Assembly: GCA_026120185.1 (NCBI GenBank)
Contig: JANUWF010001617.1
Span: 558,001-622,000, forward strand
Source of the DNA: Voacanga thouarsii
Lineage: Eukaryota > Streptophyta > Magnoliopsida > Gentianales > Apocynaceae
Direction: 5' to 3'
DNA: 64,000 bases
A model generated the notes under the pieces. That model searched no databases. It was given only the letters and a program-made list of their open reading frames with translations, and was not told where the DNA came from. A program made the position numbers and the translations under genes. Shown piece by piece: positions 13,322-25,275 of this stretch. Position 1 is the stretch's first letter; each line of letters starts with the position of its first letter.

Positions 13322-14250
13322 TGTGTTGTTTGATTTGTCAATTTTTTATAATTTTGTTAAAATTTTCTATTAAAGTTACGTTAATTTAAATAGTAAAATT
13401 AGGAGTTTAACAAATATAACAAATTCATAACGCAGTTTGATTATTAATAAGTTTCTGTGGGTCCTATACTAATAAAAAAAAATCACTAAACTTTATCACA
13501 AGTTACAAGAAGAAAGCTTATCTCAAATTACTAAGTATTCCCTAGTAAGCTCTAACAGAACACAATCTAACGAACACAAAATAATGCTCTTTCTGTCCAA
13601 CTCACATATGTCCATTGTTGAACTTAACTATTACGATTGATCTCCCATCAACCATCATTGTAGCAACTCGACGAGTCCTCGTTTCACTTCAGAATAATCT
13701 TTTCACCGAAAGGTAATCGCTCCAAATGATTGTTTGATTCAAGCTCCGTCAAAAGATAAACAATATAGAATCAAACTAACTCGAATCCATGATGCAAATG
13801 TTTAGCAATAAATCATAGAAACTCTCGTCGATGATGTTTGTATCAGACCTTCTCAGAATATAAGCATGAATATCACTCTGTCTTTTTTGCCCTACTCCCT
13901 CAATGAATGTTTTTAGAACTTCTTTATGTAGAATCGACTTCTTATAGATGTGATAGAGATATTGTATTCTCACTAAATTAGGAGACTACCAAATCAATTT
14001 ATCTTCTCATGTTTTCTAAATCCTTTGCATCTTAAATTCATCTTTCTCAGTAAAGAATCTTTATTATATTCACTTCCAAGATTTTCTCTAGATTTGCTAG
14101 AGTACTTCGGAACATTAGTTTCCAAATTATTTTCAAACTAATTCCCGCATTAAATCGTGCCAATATATTGTTGTTTCCTAAACGATCCATAATTCCTTTA
14201 TTAGATTGTCAAAGTGTTGTGTTAAGATTCCAGTAGCATTGATGCTAACA
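13322..14250 (-). repeat. 3' LTR of the SIRE-like element (929 bp)
   Basis: On the minus strand it begins TGTTAGCATC directly after the polypurine tract and ends at the ATAAG duplication with ...CAACACA. It aligns along its length with 21621-23062, for example ACAAATATAACAAATTCATA against ACAAACACAACAAATTGGTA, and the shared GTTTCCTAAACGATC near 14175 and 23000. Confidence 0.9.
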
Positions 14251-15399
14251 ATCTTCCCTTTTGGCATTATTTGATGCAAAATCATATGTTGTACATCCAG
14301 CAATGTGACATAAGTTTCAACATATAGTGCAACACAATAACTCTATGTAGGATACACTTCTAATAATTCAAGATCATGTATCAATACTTCAGCAGGTATG
14401 ATATTAGGAATAACATCAACACTAACAGAAGTAGTAATAGCAAATAACAAGTGCTCCGAATTACTATTACAAGAGTTAAAGTGTTATTTCAACAATTGTA
14501 CAGCAAAGGTAACAAATTATTCAACCACAAAAAAAGCCACAACAATCCCTACCAAACTCCAAACACCAAGCTCCCCCCTAAATGCAGACTTCCTATTCCA
14601 CTCAAACAATTAGAGATCAAAGAGAGAAAAAAATATTGATCTGAAGCTATTGCTATGTGGCTAGTACAATATCTAGCTTATGGAGGACCATATCAATAGA
14701 AGCACCTAACAAAGCAACTTGATTGGAAAGAGCATTAAGCACCAATGCAGTGCAGCAACATGAGATGTAGAAGTATGAGAACCAAAACTAGAGTCAGTAT
14801 TTGCAAAAGGTAGACTTCTAATCCTTGGAGAGCGACAGGTAGGTGGCTACTATGAGATTGCAACTAGTGTAGAGGCTGGTGGCTTTTTTAGTGGAGGTCA
14901 GAGAATCTTGATATCCTTGATTGCTTTGTTAGACTTGAGAACTATATACCCGGGACAAACACTTAAGTACTCAATAATTAAACATAGATATAGCAACAAG
15001 GTGGCGATATGAGCAGTCAAGTGAGCAATCTTCACCATTTGGTGAAAGATCAAATCTTCCAGATTAAACTTCACTCCATGCCCACTCTTGTGCAACATCA
15101 CCGCTCTATCCTTGAGTACAATAGACATATTGTGAGTAGGCAATTAGTAATAACAAGAAACTTTTGAAGAGTAAAGTATAGGCTTGTCAAAGTAGAAGAT
15201 TTCAAATAGCTTATTGCAGGCCACTCATTGACCACTCCGCCCATAAATGCCTGACAAACTATAGAAATGTCAACCTCCTCTCCAAGTCATGTGACAGTGT
15301 TGTCATAGGAAATGTCAAAGATTGCTGAAATGTTCTCATAACTACATGCAACAAGAGATCCACCTACAAACAAAGCATAATAAAATGCTTTAACTGGCT

Positions 15400-16600
15400 C
15401 TATGATTGTAGTCTTAAGATTTGTATAGAATTCTCGCACAAAGAATCATTATACTGCTCCAAAAATTCAACAGACTCAAGCAATCCCATATTCTGCAACA
15501 TTATTTTTAAATCAAATGACTTGAATTTTGTGAAATCAATATTTCTCTCCTTCAAAAACCCTTTATTAGATACTATTTTATACTGGTCATTACTAGCTTT
15601 GTCACAAAAGAGGTAAAATTCAAATGTCATTGCAAGTCTTTTAGATTTCTTAATTGCCACAAGAATTCCTTCCTTTCTAGATGTTATTATTTTCTTTTTC
15701 TTGCTGTGGACTGTTCTTCAAGAATTTCTAACTCCATGATATCAACTCCCTTATTAGTCTCCACATCAACATCATCAATAACTTGGTCTCCTAGTTCTAT
15801 TGGAATTGAATTAGGTGTTACAATTGTCTCCTTAACTTCAACAATTGTAGCAATAGGGTGTACAGATTGCTGCTCAGATGGTATATCAACAGAAATATCA
15901 TCATTTGTCACGTGTACCATAGTTCCAGAAACATTGATTCTTTCAGTGCTTGCAATCTAACTACCAAGTAACAATAATCTATTCCTCTCGCCCATTATTT
16001 TCCTCACAATATCAGACTCGGGACTCAATTGCAAAACATAAAGAAAATAAGAATTCACAGGTGCTATAAAAATTATAGATAACTCAGACGCAATATTCTA
16101 TTCATGACTAACTGAAGGCATAATTTCTTTATAATAGACATCCCTTTCAGCCTTAATCTCTTTAAATATTTGGACCAAAGATGGGTCCACAAATAGTTTA
16201 AATATATCACTGTTATCAACATCCATCCTATTCTCAATAGTCTTATTAAGAAATAACTTAAGAATATTGAATTTAAAACCTTGACGAACCTCCATATTTT
16301 CATGATAAACACAATACAGAATAAACTCCTAGATCCTGTTAATAACAATATTCCAATTTGTATTCAGAATAATATCAGAAATAGGTGTGTAGCAATGTTA
16401 CCCATAGTAGCTGTTTGAGAAATAGTTGATGCAAAAATTTCTATCGACTGTTGTTCTTCTGAAGAAATTTCATGTTCCTTGGCAACTATGGCTCGACATA
16501 AACGACGTAGAGATTTCTCAACCATTGCTAAGGTTTTGTTCTTCATCTCTGTCTCCGTAAAACTATCGAGAATGAGAACTTTATAACATAAACACAAACA
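15400..16600 (-). pseudogene. extra ORF downstream of pol in the SIRE-like element
   Basis: Minus-strand fragments lie between RNase H and the 3' LTR, where SIRE elements carry an additional, sometimes env-like, reading frame. The piece at 15660-15400 contains KSKRLAMTFEFYLF, then RNIDFTKFKSFDLK and MGLLESVEFLEQYNDSL, which resembles the plant transposon-protein domain (Pfam PF20167 by recollection) found in such ORFs. An acidic segment at 15920-15687 and further helical pieces up to 16600 precede it. No continuous frame remains. I see no clear signal peptide or membrane segment, so I do not call it env. Domain assignment is from memory. Confidence 0.55.
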
Positions 16601-17039
16601 AGGAGGAATAATATAGTTGAGGTTGAAGAAGTCGTGATTGGTGTTGAAGAGATTTGACTATTTTTGAAACCTTGTGACATTTAAGCTTCTAATAACCGCT
16701 TCACACTTTGCTTGTTGAACTAAATAAGACACATGCTTCGATGATATTTGATTAGTACACTGCCTCTTTTGCAGAGATCAAGTCATGTCAAGACTTCTAT
16801 ATGTCTATAATAGATCTTTGAATATATCCTGAACAATTCCTTTTTTTTTTTTTGGTGTTTTTCTATTTAGTCAAAACAATCAAAATAAATAACAAAAGAA
16901 ATATGTTATATACAGAGTTCAATATAGAGTATCATATATCAGAGTAAGCAAAGTCATAATGCTTTCTGCAATTGCGTAGCATCAAAATGTTTTGTAAAGA
17001 TATCAACAAGTTATTTCTGAGTTAGAATATATTCAATAT

Positions 17040-19990
17040 TCATAGTTCTTTGTTTAACAAGCTCTCTGATGAAGTAATATCTTACGTCAACATACTTTGT
17101 CTTGCTGGTTGAATTGGATTTTTTAATATCTCTATGGCACTTGTATTGTCACAGTAAACAATTAACTTTTGTTGTCCAATGCTATAATCTTCCAACATTT
17201 GTTTCATCCACAATAGTTGAGTGCAACAACTTCTTGAAACAATATATTCGGCTTTTGCTGTTGACAATGATATACAATTTCGCCCCTTACTGTATCATGA
17301 CACAAGATTGTTTCCTATATAAAAACAACCTCCAGAAGTACTCTTACGATCATCACAATTTCCTGTCTAATTAGCATCGCTATACCTAAATAAATGTATG
17401 CTAGAATCCTTTCTGAAATAAATAACACACTTAGAAGTATGACATATAATTAAGAAATTTCTTGACAGCTTTCAAATGTGACTAATTTGATATCTTGTAC
17501 AAACTCCAATACTGTAACTGATATCAAGACGACTTGCAGTAAGATATAACAAGCTTCCAATCATGCTTTTGTACAAATATTAGTCTATCTCTTGTCCTTT
17601 GTCATCTTTTGATAGTTTTTTAGAAGCAATGATAGGCATTCTGACAGGCTTCAAACCCTCCGTATTGAACTTCTTAACTAAATTGTTGGCATACTTGGTT
17701 TGAGATATAAAGATCCCATCATTCATCTTTTTAATTTGTAATCTAAGGAAAAATATTAGTTCATCAACCATGCATATCTCAAACTCTGTATGTATGAATT
17801 CAACAAAGTCTTTTGACATCTACTTTGATTTTGAACCAAACACGATGTCATCAACATAGATTTGTACAACAGTAAAATCTGCTTCCAATTTCTTGACAAA
17901 TATCATCTTATCAGCTCTACCTTACTTATAACCGTATCTAAATAGATAATTTGTAAGCCTTTCATACCATACTTTTCATGCTTACTTCAAATTATAAAGA
18001 GTTTTCTTTAACCTATATAGAAAATTTGAGAATTTAGGATTGACAAAAATTTTAAATTATTCAATATATGCTTCTACTTGTAAAAATCCATTCAAGAAAT
18101 CACTTTTCACATCTATTTTGTTGAAGTGTGAAAATTTTGGCACAAATAACTACTAGTAATAGTATGATAGATCCTAATCTTGCTATAGGGGCAAATGTTT
18201 CGTCGAAGTCGATGCCTTCAACTTGTATGTAACCTTGTGCAACTAATCTTATCTTGTTTCTTATAATATTACCAAACTTACCTATTTTGTTTTGAAATAC
18301 TCACTTAGTTTCTATCACATTAACATCCTATAGTCTGGGCACAAGCTCTCATACATCGATTCTTTCAAGCTGTTGCAGTTCATCTTGTATCGCGACAATC
18401 CAATACTTATTTGTCAAAGCTTCTTTGACATTCATTGCTTTAGTGTTGAAATACAACAAGCATATTTGATCATATTCTCGTAGTTAAATTTTAGTTTCTC
18501 TCTAATCTTCCTAGACTCATCAAGACTTCCAATGATTAACTCAGATGGATGATTCTTCTTGATTCTAGATTATTGTACTTTTTGTTGAACATCTTCCTGT
18601 TCTTTGTCAGAATCTTCTCCATCCTTTGTGTTGACATCCTCTAAAGTTTTTATCTTATTATTAGCTTGAACAATCTCATTATCATCTCAATGTATTAACG
18701 CCTTCTTTTTATTTCACGACCACTTGGCTTCTTTTGTTAAACACTCAAAAAGCTCTACTGTTGTTAAAATATCCAAGAAAAATTCCTTCATCACTTCTTT
18801 CATCAAACTTTTCTAATTGTTCTGTGTCATTCAGAATATAGCACTTACTTCCAAATATATGAAAGTAGTTTAACTGAGGCTTTCGACCATTCCAAAATTC
18901 ATAAACAATCTTGTTTGTGTATGGTCTGAATTATTTAGTAATGTGTGTTGTAGTATTCACTGCTTCTACCCACCATTTGTGTGACATTGTTTCGGCATTT
19001 AACAAAACTCTTGTCATTTTCTTTATAGCTCTGTTTTTTCTTTCAACAAAACTATTTTGTTGAGGTGTTTTAGGTAATAAAAACTCCTGTTAGATCCTAT
19101 TCTCAAGACAAAATTTATCGAAAATTTTGTTGTCAAACTCTCTTCCATTATTACTTCTCAATTTTTTTACGTTTACTTATTTTTAAGTTTACAAATTCCA
19201 TCATAACTTCTGAAAAGCTTCAAAAGCTTCTAATTTATTACTCAGAAAACTTACCCAAGTGAATCTAGAATAATTATCAATACATATCATGATATATCTT
19301 TTTCCACCCACACTTTCTGTCTGAGTTGGTCTAAACAATTCCTTGTAAATAAGTTCAAGAATTGATGCTGTGACAATTTGTTGAACACTTTTATGTGATT
19401 TGTTAAACTCAATATCTCCAATTGCTTATAATTAACATGTCTTAACTTGTGATGCCACACTTCAACTTCATTAGATTTAGATAAATACAATTGTAGATAT
19501 TTGACATGCATATCTGAAAACAATTATCAGATGTTCTGTTTCCAAAAATCACATAATTCTTTATTTTATCAATAAGAAGACACTTAGCTTTGTTACGTTA
19601 ACCAACATATTGTCATCACACAACTGATTAATACTTATCAGAGATTTACTTTTAGACCATTAATATTCAGAGTTTTGAGTTTTGACATACCTTTAATGTT
19701 CAACATATCTGTTCTAATGACATACTTTTAATGTGACCGGTCCTCTACTTTTGCACTCATAATTCAAAAGAAAATCCTTCTTTCTCGTCATGTATTTCGA
19801 ACAACCACTATCAAAATACCAAGCATTCTCTATCGTGGCTTTTAGAGATATGTGAACAATATGTGCTTTGATTTTAGTCTTTTTGATCCATATGCGCTTC
19901 ATTTTTAGAGTTTTTTTTTCTATTGTTAAACTCGGGTTTAACTGACTTTTGGCCATGTTGTGAGAATCTTTAAACATTTTCAAGCAGTTC
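17040..19990 (-). pseudogene. SIRE-like pol pseudogene
   Basis: In minus-strand order: protease with AWYFDSGCSKYMT (about 19835-19797), pre-integrase WHHKLRHVN (about 19460), an integrase stretch with DNYSRFTWVSFL (about 19285-19240), reverse transcriptase with an intact YVDD at 17858-17847 (context VQIYVDDIVFGSK), RT C-terminus with FVEFIHTEFEICMVDEL (17810-17750), and RNase H with STAKAEYIVSRSCC and YCDNTSAIEILKNP (17262-17120). The pieces are in several frames with frequent stops. The order INT-RT-RH is that of copia. It could not produce a working polyprotein. Confidence 0.9.
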
Positions 19991-20149
19991 TTCCATTTAT
20001 GACATGCAAGAGAATTATAATAACCATAGTAAACAGGAGGTTTCTTAGACTTCTATTTGAATTTATTAATTGTCATTTCTTTTCTATGATTGTCAAACTT
20101 GTCTGATGTACAACAAGAGACTTGTTAGATTCATCATAACCCAATCTAA

Positions 20150-21590
20150 TTTTGTCAAGTGGAGATTTTCCGAAAGAAAGAATTTCATCCAACTTTTGCA
20201 TTTAGAGTATTCAATCTTTTAATGGCTAATTTAGCATATATTAGCATTTGACTTGTTTTCTGAAATCAATGGTTATTGATGTTCAATTCCTCCTCTTTTT
20301 GTTCAATTTTCTTTTCATACAATGCAATTATTTGTTGTTGAACACTACGCAATTGTTGAAGTCCTTTAACTTGTTTCTTCAACATTTTGATTTGCTTTAT
20401 ACATTCGCGCCATTTTAAGTACAATAGTTTACATTCCTCAATGAGTGTTTCTAGTAACATCTCCTCATCATCATTGTCAAATTTATCCACACTGCCTTCA
20501 ACTGCTTCTCTTGGTATTTTTATTTCTGGAATTAAATCCTTCTCAATTAGTTGATTGAATGCAACATTAGTTGATTGAAACTCAATAGCATAATCTTGTA
20601 TATCATCATCATCATCATTACTCAAGGTGGTATTATACAACTTGTTTTTCAACTTTTTCTTCAAATTTTCACAATCAATTTGGATATGATCAATTCCACC
20701 ACATTCATGACATTTTAGTCCTTTCAGTGCATTCTTACTATTAGCTTTGTGCTAGCCTTTTGTTAAACTTCAGATTTTCTGTTGAATGGTCAGCCAAAGG
20801 GTTTATTCATCTATTTACACTTTCTCAATATTTTGTTGAATTTTCTTTTTAGCAAGCCAATTTCTTCGTCAAATTCTTCTTTAACTTTCAGTGCAATGCC
20901 TCTTCTTTGGATTTTGATTGCGATTGAATGTTCATTTCATAGATTTGCGAGGAACCCATTAGTTTATCTAGATACATTGTCGAAACATCACTACATTCTT
21001 TAATGGTAGTAACATTTGCTTAAATCTTACTGACAAAGATCTCAGTGTTTTCCAAATCAACCTTTCTTCTAGGTATTCTTTTCCAAGTTTATAAGCTTGA
21101 TTGGTAATGTCTCTTAGTTTGTTACCAAATACGGCAACGATCTTATACTCACCCATCTTCAGTTCCTCAAACATTCGAACAGTATTTGTTTCCTCAAATA
21201 CTGTTTACAATTTATCTTATACATCTTTGGCCACGCAATAAGTTGAGATTAGGTTTAATTCTTCTTGTCTAATTGTAGCAAATATTGTGTTTAATGCATT
21301 AGCATTAGCATTGTCAAGATGACATTCTCCTTCTGTCCATTCTTCAATTGATTTCAATTCTCCTTGACCAAAACTGGTACCTACTTTCATAGGAGGTTTC
21401 CACCCTTTTAGAACAGCATTCCAAGCAGCAGCATCAAGAGTTCTGATAAAGATTTCTATCCTGATTTTTGCATCGTTTGTATTTTTCTGTAATAGTGGTC
21501 AAGTGACCGAGGCTTTTCGTCTACCAGTCCAGATATGTTTTTCTAAACCAACCTTCAAAATCTCACCTGCTATAATATTAATAACAATTC
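20150..21590 (-). pseudogene. SIRE-like gag pseudogene
   Basis: The minus-strand pieces include the helical capsid part (GNKLRDITNQAYKLGKEYLE, 21125-21060), an intact CCHC zinc knuckle at 20712-20671 (CHECGGIDHIQIDC) and a long charged coiled coil downstream at 20664-20266 ending in glutamine- and glutamate-rich heptads. Gag in SIRE elements is large and carries such a coiled coil after the knuckle. Frames are interrupted, so this is a relic. Confidence 0.85.
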
Positions 21591-21620
21591 CAATATGATT
21601 AACTGCTCTAATAGCAGTCG

Positions 21621-23062
21621 TGGGGTTTAGTTTGTCAACTTCTTATAGTTTTATTAAACTTTTATGTTAAATTTATGTTAGTTTGACAAATAGTAAAATA
21701 AAGAGTCTAACAAACACAACAAATTGGTAATGCAGTTTGGTTATAAAAAAGTCTACATCTGCAGGTTCTTAAACTAGTAACAAAAAATTCACTAAATTTT
21801 ATCACAAGTTACAAGGACAACATTTATCTTAAATCACTAAGTGTTTCCTAGTAGACTTTAATAGAACACAACAAAATGTTCTTTCTGTCAAATTCATAGA
21901 AGACCATTATTGAACTCAACTATCATAATTCACAGAAAACCATTGTTAAACTCAACCATTATAATTGATCTTCTATCAACACTTGTTGTATCAACTTGAC
22001 GAGTCCTCGTTTTGACTTTAGAATAACCTTTTCACTAGAAAGGTAATCACTCCAAATGATTATTTGATTCAAGTTCTATCAGAAGATAAACAATGTAGAA
22101 GCAAACTAATTTGAATCCCTAATACAAACATTTAGCAATGAATCATAGAAACTCTCATTAATGATGTTTGCATCAGACCTTTTCAAAATATAAGCATGAA
22201 TCTCATTGTCTTTTCCACACGACTTTCTCAATGAATATTCTCAGAATTCATTCTCATAGCTTCTTTCTCCAGAATTGGCGTCTTATAGATATGAAAGAGA
22301 TTATATTCTCATTGAATTAGGACACTACCAAATCAGTTTAATCTTCGCATATTTCCTAAAAACATTACAGTTCCTTTCCATCTTAAATTATCTTTTTCAA
22401 TGAAGAATCCAGTGTTGTTGGGATGAGACCGGACCGGTCTTGCAATCGGTCTGGTTCAATGCTTCAGACCGATTCTCTCAACAATTGTTAGTTTTTTAGA
22501 GAACCGTGTTGGACCGGTCGGTCCAACTAGTGAACCGATGGACCAGCTGTCGGTCCAACATTGCACCGGTTTCATGTTAAAAAAAATTAGGACAAATTTT
22601 ATAATTTTTGGAGGATAAATTAAATTATATAATTCAATAAATTATTTTAATGTGTTAGATTGTTAGTTATAAACTAAAAATGACTATTTTTAATCATAAA
22701 TTTGAATATTTATATTTTTATGGACTTAAATTATACTATATTATTAATCAATTTTCTTTAAAAAATAATTATATTTTTAATTTTTAAATTAGAATATTAC
22801 CGGTTCAATTACGAACTAATTACGATTAAACCATTAAACTGTAACTCAATAACTTTTTTGGTTCGATGACCGATTCGATTCTGAAAACATTGGAAGAATC
22901 TTTATTATATTCACTTCCATTTGGTAGAGTTTGTCGAAACATTAGTTTCCAAATTGTCTTCAAACTAATTCCTACATCAAATTGCGCCAATATATTATTG
23001 TTTCCTAAACGATCTATAATTCCTTCATCAGCTTGTCAAAGTGCCAAACGGGAATCTTAACA
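21621..23062 (-). repeat. 5' LTR of the SIRE-like element, split by a MITE
   Basis: On the minus strand it begins TGTTAAGATTCCCG next to the ATAAG duplication and ends ...AAACCCCA just before the primer-binding site. Without the 491 bp added by the MITE and its duplication it is about 951 bp, matching the 929-bp partner at 13322-14250. Confidence 0.9.
22410..22892. mobile_element. hAT-type non-autonomous MITE (483 bp)
   Basis: The insertion lies inside the LTR and is flanked by the perfect 8-bp direct repeat GAAGAATC (22402-22409 and 22893-22900); the uninterrupted partner LTR has a single AAAGAATC at the same place (near 14055). Its ends are CAGTGTTGT on the left and, inverted, CAATGTTTT on the right. 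The left part is rich in ACCGGACCGGT-like palindromic motifs and the right part in GGTTCGATGACCGATTCG. An 8-bp duplication with CAGTG-type ends is diagnostic of the hAT superfamily. No coding frame is present, so it depended on a transposase elsewhere. Confidence 0.9.
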
Positions 23063-23330
23063 ATAAGTTTCTTAATTAACTTTCATGGGAGACATCCCCT
23101 TTCACCTAAGATGATATGATTTTTCTCTCTAATTGCACTTGTGTTTTCTTCTATTAATAAATAAGTAGGGGTCAATCATTAATAAAATTTTTGTGAAATT
23201 TTATCTTTTCATAGTATACTACAAAATAAATGTAATTTAGTCTCAAGTTTTGAAATTATCATGTTTATAGTTGTAGAATGGATTGCTCAAAACTTTGAGT
23301 TATGACATAAATTTGAATTTCAGATATACA

Positions 23331-24040
23331 CACAACAGGAAAAATCGCTATTTGCGACGGCAAAAAACCCTCGCAAAACCATCGCTGACCGTTTTTGCGA
23401 CGGCCATGGGAAACCGTCGCAAATTGCGACAGTTTTGCGAGGGCAAAAAAAATTCGTTGCTATTTGCGATGATTTTGCGAGGATTTTGCGACGAATATTT
23501 TTTGGTCAAACTTCACCAAATGAGCAAATTTGCGATGGTTTTGTGACGAAAAACATTGACCCTCGCAAAATCCTCGCAAATTGCGACGGTTTTGCGAGGG
23601 TCGACTTTGTGCCCTCGCAAAACCGTCGCAAATTTGCGAGGGCTACGGTTTGGACCCTCGCAAATTGCGACGGTTTTGCGAGGGGAGAATTAACCCCCAA
23701 GTCATGACCCTTGCAAAACCGTCGCAAATTGCGAGGGTTTTGCGAGGCCCCAAGCAAACCCAAGTAATGACCCTCGTAAAATTCTCTCAAATTGCGACGG
23801 TTTTGCGAGGGTCGACTTTGTGCCCTCGCAAAACCGTCGCAAATTTGCGAGGGTTTTGCGAGGACTACGGTTTAGACCCTCGCAAAACCCTCGCAAATTG
23901 CGATGGTTTTGCGAGGAGAGAATTAACCCCCAAGTCATGACCCTCGCAAAACCGTCGCAAATTGCGAGGGTTTTGCGAGGGCCCAAGCAAACCCGCGGTT
24001 TGGACCCTCGCAAATTGCGACGGTTTTGCGAGAATTTTGC
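23331..24040. repeat. left subterminal repeat array of the CACTA-like element
   Basis: About 700 bp are built almost entirely of alternating orientations of two short motifs, TTGCGACGGTTTTGCGAGG and its inverse CCTCGCAAAACCGTCGC, separated by short spacers such as CTTTGTGCCCTCGC. Larger units repeat too (GGTCGACTTTGTGCCCTCGC near 23598 and 23812; AGAATTAACCCCCAAGTCAT near 23686 and 23920). Such arrays are the binding sites for the accessory transposition protein in En/Spm. The overlapping open frames here in all directions are translations of the repeat, not genes. Confidence 0.88.
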
Positions 24041-24307
24041 AATAATTTTTTATTTTTTTATTATTATATTTATTTTAAATTATTAATTCCATGTAAATCA
24101 ACTTTGAAACACTATACAAATAAATGCCAAAACTATGTTCATAATCCAAAAAAATACTATAAAAAATTAAAAATAAGCCCAAATAAATATAATTAAAATA
24201 CTAAAATATAATATAATATAAAATACATAATAAGTATCTAAAAAAGTAAAATAATTCACAAAAATTAGTAATAGTGTATAAAGAGTATAAAAATAAATAT
24301 AACAAGT

Positions 24308-24580
24308 CTATGTAAGTAATGAAGGAGCAGCTGCAGAAGGGGGTGGAGGAGGGGAACGAGAGCCCCTACGTGGGCCCGGGTGCTCATCAGCTGGATCAAA
24401 TCCATCGTCAGCATTTGGATCTTCATCTTCAGCATTAGCAGTCGCAATGCGCGCTTCTATCTCCTCTATAGATGGCATAGATGGTGCAGGAATACACATC
24501 TTGTCCGACATAGCTGCCATCCAACCACCAAATGTAGACTGCTGTTACCTCATGAAATCACGTACATCTTGTATGTGATG
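24308..24580 (-). pseudogene. C-terminal exon remnant of a CACTA-encoded protein
   Basis: The minus strand reads QQSTFGGWMAAMSDKMCIPA, then PSIEEIEARIATANAEDEDP and a tail rich in proline, glycine and serine ending PSLLT at 24308. This layout (a glutamine stretch, STFGGWMA, acidic linker, proline-rich tail) resembles C-terminal ends of proteins encoded by plant CACTA elements, though I rely on general resemblance. A TAA sits in frame just upstream (about 24546-24548), where CAA would continue the glutamine run, so even this exon is broken. No upstream exons with a transposase domain were found. Confidence 0.5.
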
Positions 24581-25198
24581 AAATTTAAAATAAAAAATAT
24601 TAAAAGATTTTGAAATGTAAAACAAATAATAATAAGGATTGAAATTATGTAATAAAAAAAAATTTAAAATTTGACAGGAGATAATAATGATGTAATAGAT
24701 TTAAGGAATCTCTCACCATTAACTATATAAATTGTGAGGGGGTCACATAAGAAAAATTGCAGCAATTATAGCCATTTCTATGAGTTAATTCATTTTCCAA
24801 CATTCAACACAAAATTCTACTTTTACTCTAAAATAGGGGTTAAAATCATTTACTTAATTAATTAAGGAAACCATTTTATTTTAAAACATAAACCTACATA
24901 TGTTAGGTGAACATATTCAATAACCCTTACCAACCTATACTCAACATAAACTGCATATGAGCCAGTCTAGAACCAAAACTCAGTATGGTAAGAAGAACAG
25001 CAAACACAGTTAACTTGGAGGGATGGACACGGCGATGGTAGAGGGTAATCAACTTATTTGGAGTATCAAGATGTCAAAAAAAAAAAAAAATCGGCATAGT
25101 TTCCCCTGTATACTGGACATTTCTAGGCACAAAGCCACCACAAAATCAACAACATTTGGAAAAAAAAAAAAAAAAACAGTAACTGTCACAACAATAAA

Positions 25199-25275
25199 TG
25201 GGTAATCACCCATTACCCATGGGGAATGATCACCCATCACTCACGAGGAATGATAACCCATCACTCACGGGGATC
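25199..25275. repeat. short tandem repeat, about 25-bp units
   Basis: Three imperfect units carrying AATGATCACCCATCACTCACG are repeated head to tail inside the CACTA-like element. Confidence 0.7.

Larger units (their letters stand above)
13322..23062 (-). mobile_element. SIRE-like Ty1/copia retrotransposon, complete, degenerate
   Basis: Read on the minus strand: 5' LTR 23062-21621, a methionine-initiator-type primer-binding site at 21616-21605 (TGCTATTAGAGC against the usual TGGTATCAGAGC), gag about 21590-20150, pol about 19990-17040, a long extra 3' region 17000-14265, a polypurine tract at 14264-14251 (AAAAGGGAAGA), and the 3' LTR 14250-13322. The 5-bp sequence ATAAG occurs directly outside both ends (13317-13321 and 23063-23067), so the boundaries are a single intact insertion. 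The large LTRs (about 930-950 bp without the later insertion), the coiled-coil gag and the extra ORF region fit the SIRE/Maximus lineage. All coding regions carry many stops and shifts. Confidence 0.92.

Noticed and set aside
15706..15960. Plus-strand Ser/Thr/Ile-rich frame
   Set aside because: It is the shadow of the acidic minus-strand segment of the SIRE-like third ORF.
23340..24040. Regularly repeated short palindromic units resembling a CRISPR array
   Set aside because: The units vary in spacing and orientation, there are no unique spacers, no cas genes, and the DNA is plant. They are transposon subterminal repeats bounded by inverted ends and a 3-bp duplication.
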